NCBI GenBank assembly: GCA_963707575.1
Contig: OY970171.1
Span: forward strand, 434,001-498,000
Length of the DNA stretch: 64,000 bases
Direction of reading: 5' to 3'
From: Gaiellasilicea sp963707575
GTDB lineage: Bacteria; Actinomycetota; Thermoleophilia; Gaiellales; Gaiellaceae
Shown piece by piece: positions 35,038 to 42,719 of the stretch; the stretch's first letter is position 1, and every line of letters starts with the position of its first letter. The position numbers and the translations under genes were made by a program. The notes beneath the pieces are model-generated. The model ran no database searches. It was not told the DNA's origin and was given only the letters and a program-made list of their open reading frames with translations.

Positions 35038-35724
35038 ATGGCCGGCCATTCCGTCGACGACTACCTCGAGACGATCTACTTCCTCGCCTTCCCGATCGGC
35101 GAGTACAAGCCGGACCCGAATTCGGCCGCGATCGCCTCGCGCGTGGCGGAGATGCTCGGCGTCTCGCGCGCCTCCGCCGGCGAGATGCTGAAGCGGCTCG
35201 AGGCCGACGGTCTCGTCGAGCGCGGCGAGCACAAGGAGGCCCTGCTCACCGAGGTCGGCATCGAGCGTGCGGAGCGGGTCGTCCGCAAGCACCGCTTGAT
35301 CGAGCGGCTGCTCACCGACTTCATGGGCTACACCGCGGCCGAGGCCCACGTGCACGCGGACGAGCTCGGGGACACGTTCAGCGACGACATGGTCGACCGG
35401 ATCGAGGAGCGGCTCGGCAATCCCGAGCGCTGCCCGCACGGCTGGCCCGTCGATCCCGCCTTCGAGCAGGCGGAGAACCGCGAGCTCGCGCCTCTCACCG
35501 ATCTCGCGCCGGGGCAACAGGGCGAGATCGTGCGCCTCGCCGAGCACGACGGCGAGCTCCTGCACTGGTTCTACGACGAGGGGTTCGTGCCGGGCGCGAC
35601 GGTCATCCTGCATGAGGCCCAGCCGGCCGCGGCCCAGTTCAAGGTCAGCCTCTCCGGCGCCGAGCGCGGGATCAGCGAGAAGGCCGCCGCCGGCCTCTAC
35701 GTTCGTCCACTCGCCACGGTCTAG
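35038..35724 (+). CDS. DtxR/MntR-family metal-dependent transcriptional regulator
   Basis: 228-residue repressor: N-terminal winged HTH (AIASRVAEMLGVSRASAGEMLKRLEADGLV), dimerisation helix (VRKHRLIERLL) and C-terminal FeoA/SH3-like domain. Helix 1 has Asp8 and Glu11, as in MntR, rather than DtxR Met10; His85 and Glu89 are kept. In the second ligand helix the usual C/E-x-x-E-H pattern is D108, G111, D112, so one carboxylate ligand is missing. It is last gene of the iron operon and the obvious candidate to bind the two GTAAGG-N4-CCTTAC palindromes. Fe(II) or Mn(II) response cannot be settled from sequence. Confidence 0.9.
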   Translation: MAGHSVDDYLETIYFLAFPIGEYKPDPNSAAIASRVAEMLGVSRASAGEMLKRLEADGLVERGEHKEALLTEVGIERAERVVRKHRLIERLLTDFMGYTAAEAHVHADELGDTFSDDMVDRIEERLGNPERCPHGWPVDPAFEQAENRELAPLTDLAPGQQGEIVRLAEHDGELLHWFYDEGFVPGATVILHEAQPAAAQFKVSLSGAERGISEKAAAGLYVRPLATV

Positions 35725-36407
35725 ACCGCGGCGAAGCGGATCTCGACCCGCTCGAAGCCCAGGGAGCGGAGCAGGCTCGTCAGCATCGCGCGCGTGTTCT
35801 GCTCGGCGCGGGCGAGCAGGCCGGACCCGTCGCGCGCCGCCTGCGCAAGCCGCTGCTCGGCAACGCGGTAGAGCTCACGGTCGTCGCCGGTCTCGTCGCC
35901 GAAGAGCGCGCCGAGCCTGTCGATCGCACCGCGGTCACGGTCGTGGACGTAGCTGCGCTCGAGGTCGAGCCGCGGCTCGTGGTACTCGGCGGGCGGCAGC
36001 AGGATCGTCGCGGCTCTCCGGTCCTCGGAGACGTCGACGGCGTCCTCGTCGAGGCCGGCGAAGCTGACGCCCGCGTCGACGGAGCCGACGGCAACGAAGA
36101 GCACACGCTCGCCCCTGATCGCGCTCGGGACGAACTGCGTGTCGCGTTCGAGGTCGACGATCACCTCGAAGTGACCGCTCGCGGCCCGGTATTCCTCGAG
36201 ATCCTGCAGCGACTTCAGGAGCGCCGGCCCCGAGCGGTCGACCGTTTTCTCCTCGAAGGGGTTCGCGAAGTCCGGGAGGATGCCGCCGACCCAGCCCGCG
36301 AAGAGGTAGAGCGCGAGGGCGGCGAGGCCGACCCCGACGAGCCAGCCGGGGACGCCCTGCCGTGGCGGCGGCGGCGCAGGCGGGTGCTCGGGCGCAGCGA
36401 CTCCCAT
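35721..36407 (-). CDS. DUF4230 membrane-anchored protein
   Basis: 228-residue protein with a Pro-rich N-terminus, one transmembrane helix (about 21-44, GWLVGVGLAALALYLFAGWV) and a large outside domain of DUF4230 type (GPALLKSLQDLEEYRAASGHFEVIVDLE, then TILLPPAEYHEPRLD). Function unknown; such proteins appear as conserved cell-surface proteins in diverse bacteria. It starts at ATG 36407, 35 bases after metK, and ends in a CTAG shared with the convergent regulator stop. Confidence 0.8.
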   Translation of the reverse strand: MGVAAPEHPPAPPPPRQGVPGWLVGVGLAALALYLFAGWVGGILPDFANPFEEKTVDRSGPALLKSLQDLEEYRAASGHFEVIVDLERDTQFVPSAIRGERVLFVAVGSVDAGVSFAGLDEDAVDVSEDRRAATILLPPAEYHEPRLDLERSYVHDRDRGAIDRLGALFGDETGDDRELYRVAEQRLAQAARDGSGLLARAEQNTRAMLTSLLRSLGFERVEIRFAAV

Positions 36408-36442
36408 GGCGAGTAAACGGATGGTAGGCGAGGCGGGGTGCG

Positions 36443-37690
36443 TTACGCGGTGACGCGGGCCGCGAGCCCCGCGGCGGCGCGCAACTTGTCTGCGCGGTCC
36501 GTGCGCTCCCACGTGAAGTCGCGGTCGTCGCGGCCGAAGTGGCCGTAAGCGGCCGTCTTGCGGAAGATCGGGCGGCGCAGGTCGAGGTCGCGCAGGATCG
36601 CTGCGGGACGCAGGTCGAAGTGCTCGCGCACGAGCTCCTCGATCCGGCTCTGCGTCAGCCCCTCCGCCTCGGTTCCGAAGCAGTCGACGAGCACCGAGAG
36701 CGGGTGCGCGACGCCGATCGCATAGGCGACCTGGATCTGGCAGCGCTCGGCCAGGCCGGCACCGACGACGTTCTTCGCCACGTAGCGCGCCGCGTACGCC
36801 GCCGAGCGGTCGACCTTGGTCGGGTCCTTGCCCGAGAAGGCCCCGCCGCCGTGGGGCGCGGCGCCGCCGTAGGTGTCGACGATGATCTTGCGGCCGGTGA
36901 GGCCGGTGTCGCCCATCGGGCCGCCGATCACGAACTTGCCCGTCGGGTTGACGTAGACGAAGTCCTTCTCCTCGAGGCGCTTCTCGTCGTAGAGCGAGTG
37001 CGGCAGGATCGGGTGCAGGACATGCTCGATCAGATCCGGCTTGATCAGCGCCTCCGAGTCGAGCCCGTCGCGGTGCTGGGTCGAGACGAGGATGCGCTCG
37101 ATCTCGACGGGGCGCTGGCGGCCGTGCTCGTCCACCTCGTAGCGCACCGTGACCTGCGCCTTGCCGTCCGGACGCAGATACGGGAGCACGTCGGCCTTGC
37201 GCACCTCGGACAGGCGCTTGCAGATCTTGTGTGCGAGCTGGATCGGGACCGGCATCAGCTCGTCGGTCTCGTTGGAGGCGTAGCCGAACATCATCCCCTG
37301 GTCGCCGGCGCCGACGCGGTCGAGCGGGTCGTCGTCGCCGTGCTGGGCCTCGAACGAGTCGTCCACACCCTGGGCGATGTCCGCCGACTGCTCGTCGAGG
37401 GCGACCATGATCCCGCACGTCTCCGCGTCGAAGCCGTACTTGGCGCGCGTGTAGCCGATCTCGGCGATCGTCTTGCGGACGAGGCGGGGAATGTCGACGT
37501 ACGTCTCGGTCGTGATCTCGCCCGCGACCACGACGAGACCGGTCGTGATCAGCGTCTCGCACGCGACCCGGCCGTTCGGGTCGTCGGTCAGCACGGCGTC
37601 GAGCACCGCGTCCGAGACCTGGTCGGCGATCTTGTCGGGGTGCCCTTCCGTGACGGATTCGGACGTGAACGAGAACTCGCGGGCAGGCAT
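36443..37690 (-). CDS. metK: S-adenosylmethionine synthetase
   Basis: Makes SAM from methionine and ATP. 415 residues with FTSESVTEGHPDKIADQVSDAVLDA (ATP/Mg site), GAGDQGMMFGYA, the phosphate loop GGGAFSGKDPTKVDRSAAYAARY and conserved IGVAHPLSV. SAM made here feeds rsmD and rsmB in the same window. There is no room for a SAM riboswitch: the upstream gap to the DUF3352 gene is 27 bases. Confidence 0.97.
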   Translation of the reverse strand: MPAREFSFTSESVTEGHPDKIADQVSDAVLDAVLTDDPNGRVACETLITTGLVVVAGEITTETYVDIPRLVRKTIAEIGYTRAKYGFDAETCGIMVALDEQSADIAQGVDDSFEAQHGDDDPLDRVGAGDQGMMFGYASNETDELMPVPIQLAHKICKRLSEVRKADVLPYLRPDGKAQVTVRYEVDEHGRQRPVEIERILVSTQHRDGLDSEALIKPDLIEHVLHPILPHSLYDEKRLEEKDFVYVNPTGKFVIGGPMGDTGLTGRKIIVDTYGGAAPHGGGAFSGKDPTKVDRSAAYAARYVAKNVVGAGLAERCQIQVAYAIGVAHPLSVLVDCFGTEAEGLTQSRIEELVREHFDLRPAAILRDLDLRRPIFRKTAAYGHFGRDDRDFTWERTDRADKLRAAAGLAARVTA

Positions 37691-37717
37691 CGGCGGAGAA
37701 GGGTACCTGCTTGCGGG

Positions 37718-39145
37718 CTAGCGGATCCCGAGGAAGAACCCGAACTGCGGCTCGTCCGGATCGCTCACGTCGCCCCAGCCGATCAGACTCTCGAGCGGCT
37801 CGAGATTCGCCTGGACCTCGGGCGGCACGTCCTCGTCGGACAGGGCGGAGATGGTGCCGATCAGGTCGAGGACCCCTTGCAGGTCGACATAGGCGTAGAT
37901 CTGCGCGTCGTCGCCGATCTCGGCGGCGTCACGGGCGGCGCGGAAGCTCTCGTCGTCCTCGAGCGAGTCGCCGCCGTCGGCAAGCGACCTGAGCCCGGCC
38001 GGCGCCGTCGTGACCACGACCCGTCCGTCCACGGCGCCGTACAGGATCGAGACGGGCCCGAGCCGGATCTCCCTCGCTTCGATCTCGCCCACCCGCCTCG
38101 TACCCGGCTGGGCCTCGAGGAAGCTGGCGGCCGTCCCGGCCAACGCGTCGAGGGTCTCGAGCGCGCGCGCCTCGTCCTCCGGCTCGAGCACGAGGGTCAC
38201 CTCGGGGATGAGCAGCCCGGGCGCGGTATAGAAGGCGAAGCCGCCCGCGAAGAGGTCGAGGACGTCGTCGTAGGAGACGCCGAGCAGGCGTTCCGCATCG
38301 GGCGCGTTGGCCTCGTCGAGCGCGCAGCGCAACTGCCCGCCGAGCCCGAGCGCGGCCGTGTCGAAGCCGGGAGCGCCGAAGTAGGCGAGCGCCCGGGCCG
38401 GCACGTGCGAGAGCAGCGTCTCGTCGCCGACGAGGTCCGCTGCACCCTCTCCGGCGGCCTCGAAGAGCAGGCGCACCCCGTCGTCCTGGGCCATCAGGGT
38501 GCCCACTGCGAAGTCGAACTTGCCGGCTGCCTCGGGCACGTCGCAGGCAGACGAGGCCGTTGCCTCCTGCAGCGCTGCACCATTCGCGTAGAGCGTCATC
38601 AGCGCCGCCTCCTCGACCTGCTCCTGGGCGTCGACGAACCAGTCGCTGCCGTCCAGCCGGTCTCCTTCGGCGCCGAAGCGGTCGAGCACCGCGTCGGACT
38701 CGGCGACGAGCGTCCAGCCGTCGACGACGCGGGTCGCGGTGGGCTCGTCCGAATCGTTCAGGAGCTCCTCGAGCTTCTTCGCGTCCCGTGGCTTGGTGAT
38801 CACCACGACCTCCGCCTCGTCGTCGAGGTCGAGGAACGCGACGTAGGTGTCGTCGCCGAGCGCCGGCAGCAGGTCGCCCTCGACGGACACGCCCTCTTCG
38901 GAGAGCTCGCTGCTGAGATCCTCGAAGAGCTTGTCCTTGCCCGGGAAGCGCTCGAGCAGCTGCTCGGCCTGGCGCCACTGCTCCGACTCGGGGTCGGTCT
39001 CGAAGGCAATCAGGACCGGAGCGTCGGCGGGAACGATCGCCGCGACGTCGAAGGCGCCCGCCGCAGCGGTGTTCTTGCTCCCGCCGCAGCCTGCGAGGAG
39101 CAGCGCGAGCGCAGCAAGCGACAGGAGAGCGAGGTGACCCCTCAT
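37718..39145 (-). CDS. DUF3352 domain lipoprotein
   Basis: 475-residue exported protein. Lipoprotein signal with lipobox LLAGC near residue 20, a short Gly/Ser linker, then a long acidic domain of DUF3352 type: AAIVPADAPVLIAFETDPE at the start, VVITKPRDAKKLEELL, and the repeated pattern of an alpha/beta lipoprotein that scores its own family only. Function unknown; common in Thermoleophilia and cyanobacteria. It follows gpsA by nine bases and is followed by metK after 27, so it is likely transcribed with both. Confidence 0.82.
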   Translation of the reverse strand: MRGHLALLSLAALALLLAGCGGSKNTAAAGAFDVAAIVPADAPVLIAFETDPESEQWRQAEQLLERFPGKDKLFEDLSSELSEEGVSVEGDLLPALGDDTYVAFLDLDDEAEVVVITKPRDAKKLEELLNDSDEPTATRVVDGWTLVAESDAVLDRFGAEGDRLDGSDWFVDAQEQVEEAALMTLYANGAALQEATASSACDVPEAAGKFDFAVGTLMAQDDGVRLLFEAAGEGAADLVGDETLLSHVPARALAYFGAPGFDTAALGLGGQLRCALDEANAPDAERLLGVSYDDVLDLFAGGFAFYTAPGLLIPEVTLVLEPEDEARALETLDALAGTAASFLEAQPGTRRVGEIEAREIRLGPVSILYGAVDGRVVVTTAPAGLRSLADGGDSLEDDESFRAARDAAEIGDDAQIYAYVDLQGVLDLIGTISALSDEDVPPEVQANLEPLESLIGWGDVSDPDEPQFGFFLGIR

Positions 39146-39154
39146 GGCACCATC

Positions 39155-40111
39155 CTACTCGGCAGTCGGAGCCCTTCTCATGAGGTTTCCGACCAGTTCG
39201 TGCAGCGGCTCGCCCTCGAGCACCGCGCAGACGCCGTTCAGAATCGGCAACTCGATCCCGAGGCGGTGCGAGAGATCGCGCAGCACGGGTGCGGTCGTCA
39301 GCCCCTCCACGACCATCCCGATCTGCCGCACGGCCTCGTCGGGGTCGGTGCCCTGGGCGATCAGCTCACCGGCGCGGCGGTTGCGGCCCGACTTCGCCCA
39401 GCACGTGACGATCAGGTCGCCCATGCCGGCCAGCCCGGAGAACGTCTCCGGCCGCGCTCCCGACTCCTCGGCCAGGCGCGCCATCTCGGAGAGCCCACGC
39501 GTGACGAGCGCGGCCTTCGCGTTGTCCCCGAGCCCCAGGCCGTCCGCCCCGCCCGCTGCGAGCGCGATCACGTTCTTCGCCGCGGCGCACAGCTCCACGC
39601 CGACGATGTCGTCGTTCACGTAGACACGGAAGGTGAGCGAGTTGATCGCCTTCTGGAGCTCGAGCGAGAGGTGGTGGTCCTCGCTGGCGATCACCGCCGC
39701 CGCCGGGAGATCGCGCGCGATCTCCTCGGCGATGTTGGGTCCCGACAGGACGGCCACCGGCCTGCCCTCGACGAGCGTCGAGAGCCGCTGGCCGGTCGCC
39801 GGGTGCAAGCCCTTGGTGAGCGACAGCACGGGAGCGTCCCCGGGCAGCCCGGCGACAACCGAGCCGAACGTCGCGCTCGGCAGGGCGACGACGATCAGGT
39901 CGGCGCCGGCGAACGGTGCGTCCGCGAGCGCCACGGCGGTGACACCGCTCAGGTCGACGTTCGTGAGGTAGCGCGGGTTGCGGCCGGTCTCTGCGATCGT
40001 GCGCGCCTGCTCGGGATCGCGGCAGGCCAGCGTGACGTCGTGGCCGCACGTGACGAGCACGCGCGAGAACGCGGTGCCCCACGAGCCACCACCCACGACG
40101 ACGACGTTCAC
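39155..40111 (-). CDS. gpsA: Glycerol-3-phosphate dehydrogenase [NAD(P)+]
   Basis: Reduces dihydroxyacetone phosphate to sn-glycerol 3-phosphate for phospholipid synthesis. 318 residues: Rossmann motif VVVVGGGSWGTAFSRVL, VVALPSATFGSV, LSLTKGLHPATGQRLS, GPNIAEEIARDLPAAAV, catalytic Lys in ELCAAAKNVIALAAG and SGLAGMGDLIVTC. The GTG start overlaps the der stop as GTGA. It belongs functionally with plsC, three genes upstream, and plsX. Confidence 0.96.
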   Translation of the reverse strand: MNVVVVGGGSWGTAFSRVLVTCGHDVTLACRDPEQARTIAETGRNPRYLTNVDLSGVTAVALADAPFAGADLIVVALPSATFGSVVAGLPGDAPVLSLTKGLHPATGQRLSTLVEGRPVAVLSGPNIAEEIARDLPAAAVIASEDHHLSLELQKAINSLTFRVYVNDDIVGVELCAAAKNVIALAAGGADGLGLGDNAKAALVTRGLSEMARLAEESGARPETFSGLAGMGDLIVTCWAKSGRNRRAGELIAQGTDPDEAVRQIGMVVEGLTTAPVLRDLSHRLGIELPILNGVCAVLEGEPLHELVGNLMRRAPTAE

Positions 40112-41442
40112 GAACGCTGCACGAAGTCGATCGAGACGGGGACGCCGTCGAGGTCGAAGCGCCGGCGGAGCTCGTTCTCGACCCAGTAGGCGTAGTCGCG
40201 GGTGACGAGCCCCGGGTCGTTGACGTGGATCCTGATCCGCGGCGGCCGCGTCGAGACCTGGGCGCCGTAAAGCAGGTTCAGACGCTTGCCGCGCCGCGAC
40301 GGGGCTTGCCGCGCCTCGCGCAGCTCCGCGAGCGCGTTGTTCAGCGCCGGCGTCGGGATCCGGCCGGTGTGCTTCTCCCACAGCGCCACCACGTGGTCGA
40401 GCAGGCGCTCGAGACCCCGGCCGGTCTTCGCGGAGACAGCGATCACCGGTGGGCGCTGACGCAGCCGCGAAGCGAGGCGCGGCTTCACGTCCTCGAGCGT
40501 CACCTCGTTCACGTCCCACTTCGAGAGCACGACGAGCGTCGAGCAGGACGCCTTTCGGGCCACGTCGGCCACGGCGAGATCCTGGTCGACGACGCCCTCG
40601 CTCGCGTCGATCAGGACGAGCGCGACGTCGGCGCGCTCGGCGGCCGCCAGCGCGCGCAACTCCGAGTAGTACTCGATTCCCTGCCGCTGCTTGCGCTTGC
40701 GCCGGAGGCCGGCCGTGTCGACGAGCAGGAAGGTACGGTCGTCGCGCTGCAGGATCGTGTCGATCGCGTCGCGCGTCGTGCCGGGGACGTCCGAGACGAT
40801 CACGCGCTCGTGCCCCACCAGCTTGTTCAGGAGCGAGGACTTGCCCACGTTCGGGCGGCCGAGGATGGCGACGCGGATCGTCTCGTCGCCGAGCGGCGCC
40901 CTGCCCTCGCCGGGGAGCAGCGAGACGACCTCGTCGAGCAGGTCGCCCGTCCCGTGCCCGTGCAGCGCGGAGAGCGGCCAGGGATCTCCGAGCCCGAGCT
41001 TGTGGAACTCCACGGCCTCGAGGTCCTTGCGCGGGTCGTCGATCTTGTTCGCGAGCACGAGCACCGGCTTCTTGGCCGCGCGCAGGGTGACGGCGAGCTC
41101 CTCGTCACCCGGAGTGATCCCGTGGCGCGCGTCGACGACGAAGAGGACGAGGTCGGCCTCTTTGATCGCCGCACGGGCCTGCTTCGCGATCTGCGGGCTG
41201 AACACGTCCTCGGCGGCGTCGTCCACCCCACCGGTGTCGATCAGCAGGAAGTGGACGCCATTCCACTCGCAGAGGAGCTCCTTGCGGTCGCGTGTCACGC
41301 CCGGTGTCTCGTGCACGACGGCCTGACGCGATTCGGTCAGCCGGTTGATCAGCGTCGACTTGCCCACGTTCGGGAAGCCGACGATCGCGACGGTCCCGGC
41401 GATCTCGGGCGCAGTCTCGGCGGTGGTGTCGGGCCTGCTCAT
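40108..41442 (-). CDS. der: Ribosome-associated GTPase Der (EngA)
   Basis: Essential 50S-assembly GTPase with two tandem G domains and a C-terminal KH-like domain. 444 residues. G domain 1: GFPNVGKSTLINRL, TPGVTRD, DTGG, NKID; G domain 2: GRPNVGKSSLLNKLVG, VPGTTRDAID, DTAGLRRK, SKWD. The KH-like part includes RIRIHVNDP. The start ATG at 41442 overlaps the plsC stop (ATGA), and its own stop overlaps gpsA. Confidence 0.97.
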   Translation of the reverse strand: MSRPDTTAETAPEIAGTVAIVGFPNVGKSTLINRLTESRQAVVHETPGVTRDRKELLCEWNGVHFLLIDTGGVDDAAEDVFSPQIAKQARAAIKEADLVLFVVDARHGITPGDEELAVTLRAAKKPVLVLANKIDDPRKDLEAVEFHKLGLGDPWPLSALHGHGTGDLLDEVVSLLPGEGRAPLGDETIRVAILGRPNVGKSSLLNKLVGHERVIVSDVPGTTRDAIDTILQRDDRTFLLVDTAGLRRKRKQRQGIEYYSELRALAAAERADVALVLIDASEGVVDQDLAVADVARKASCSTLVVLSKWDVNEVTLEDVKPRLASRLRQRPPVIAVSAKTGRGLERLLDHVVALWEKHTGRIPTPALNNALAELREARQAPSRRGKRLNLLYGAQVSTRPPRIRIHVNDPGLVTRDYAYWVENELRRRFDLDGVPVSIDFVQRS

Positions 41443-42090
41443 GCCGGTGGTGTCGCCTGTCGCGGGCGCCCGAGCGCATGAATCTCGGCCAGCCAGTCGT
41501 GCAGCTCGCGCAGCTTCGCGCCGATCTCCGCGGACGCCTCGCGATAGCCCTTGCCGCCCTTCGGGATCCCGTCGAAGCGCATCGGGTCGCCCCAGGCGAC
41601 CGAGACGGGCGCGCGGTTTCCGATCCGCCAGGTATGTGAGCCGTGGATCGCGGCGGGCACGACGGGCACATTCTCCTGGAGCGCCACCATCGCCGCGCCC
41701 GGCTGCACGGGGCCGAGCTCGCCGCTCAGCTGGCGCGTTCCCTCGACGAAGAGCCCGAGTGCGTGGCCGTCGCGCACGACCTCGCGCATGCGCCGCACCG
41801 CGTCGCGGTCGGACTCGCCGCGACGCACCGAGATCGTGCCGAAGCTGCGGATCAGCTGGCCCAGGCCCGGCACCCGATGCGCCTCGACCTTCGCCATGAA
41901 GTAGACGGTGCGGGGCGAGACGGCGCCGTAGACCGGCGGGTCGATCCAGTGGAAGTGGTTGAAGGCGAGGACGACTCCGCCCGCGGAGCGGGACCCGCTC
42001 GACCCCGTAGTTGCGGATCGGCGTGAAGAGGCGGACGAGCGGCTGGAGCGTGCCGCGACCGACCGCCCAGACGGCGTCGACGCGGTTCAT
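41439..42090 (-). CDS. plsC: 1-acyl-sn-glycerol-3-phosphate acyltransferase PlsC, frameshifted
   Basis: Acylates lysophosphatidate to phosphatidate. The start ATG at 42090 overlaps the cmk stop (ATGA) and the first frame reads MNRVDAVWAVGRG...RNYGVERVPLRG. Near 41977-41984 a single extra G (CGCGGGCGGAG instead of CGCGGCGGAG) shifts the frame; in the next frame the protein continues VVLAFNHFHWIDPP with the catalytic NHx4D motif, then FVEGTRQ and PVVPAAIHGSH. The span is 652 bases (3 x 217 + 1), giving 216 residues when corrected. An uncorrected product from the internal ATG (41897) would lack the catalytic motif. Confidence 0.88.
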
Positions 42091-42719
42091 GCGCCCGTGC
42101 TGGACCGGACGAGCCGCTCGATCCGCTCCACGACCTCGTCCACGGCGAGGTCGGTCGTGTCGATCTGGACCGCATCCGGAGCCGGCCGCATGTTGACCGC
42201 GTCCTTCTCGTCCCGCAGGCGCAGGTCGGTGGCGAGGGCGTCGGCCGCGAGCTCGGGATGCTCTGCGGCGCGGCGCCCGGCGCGCACGTCGTGATCGGCG
42301 ATCAGATAGACCTTCACGCCGGCCTGCGGGGCGACGACCGTGCCGATGTCGCGGCCCTCGATGACGACGTCTCCCTCCTCCCCCAGCGTCCGCTGGCGCT
42401 GGCGCATCACCTCGCGCACGGCCGGGTGGCGGGCGACGACGGGCACGAGCTTGTCGATCCCCGGCTTGCGGATCGACGCCGTCACGTCGGCGTCGTCGAT
42501 GAAGACGCGACCCTCGTCGTCGAAGCGCACAGGATGCTCGCGCGCCAGCTCCGCGAGCTCCTCGGCCTGGTCGAGCGGGAGCCCGCGGCGCTGCGCCAGG
42601 CACGTGAGCGCGCGGTACATCGCGCCGGTGTCGAGGTAGCGGAAGCCGAGCCGCTCGGCAAGCCGCCGCGCAACCGTGCTCTTGCCGGCCCCTGCGGGCC
42701 CGTCGATGGCGACGATCAT
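42087..42719 (-). CDS. cmk: Cytidylate kinase
   Basis: Phosphorylates CMP and dCMP. 210 residues: P-loop IDGPAGAGKSTVARRLAE (5-22), YLDTGAMYRALT, VIEGRDIGTVVAPQAGVKVYLIAD and a short LID region (RLRDEKDAVNMRPAPDAV, with the family D-x-x-R pattern). It overlaps aroA upstream and plsC downstream by four bases each. The aroA-cmk-plsC-der order is a conserved block in many bacteria. Confidence 0.96.
   Translation of the reverse strand: MIVAIDGPAGAGKSTVARRLAERLGFRYLDTGAMYRALTCLAQRRGLPLDQAEELAELAREHPVRFDDEGRVFIDDADVTASIRKPGIDKLVPVVARHPAVREVMRQRQRTLGEEGDVVIEGRDIGTVVAPQAGVKVYLIADHDVRAGRRAAEHPELAADALATDLRLRDEKDAVNMRPAPDAVQIDTTDLAVDEVVERIERLVRSSTGA

Noticed and set aside
33172..35615. Long open frames opposite and out of frame with the iron permease (813 codons minus, 660 codons plus)
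   Set aside because: The permease has transmembrane helices and two EAA motifs; the competing frames give charged low-complexity sequence.
37691..37717. SAM riboswitch before metK
   Set aside because: Only 27 bases separate metK from the upstream gene.
36539..40189. A 1216-codon open frame on the plus strand
   Set aside because: It is antisense to metK, the DUF3352 gene, gpsA and part of der, all with clear family motifs. Its product is Arg/Leu/Val/Asp-rich without recognisable domains, as expected from high-GC antisense.
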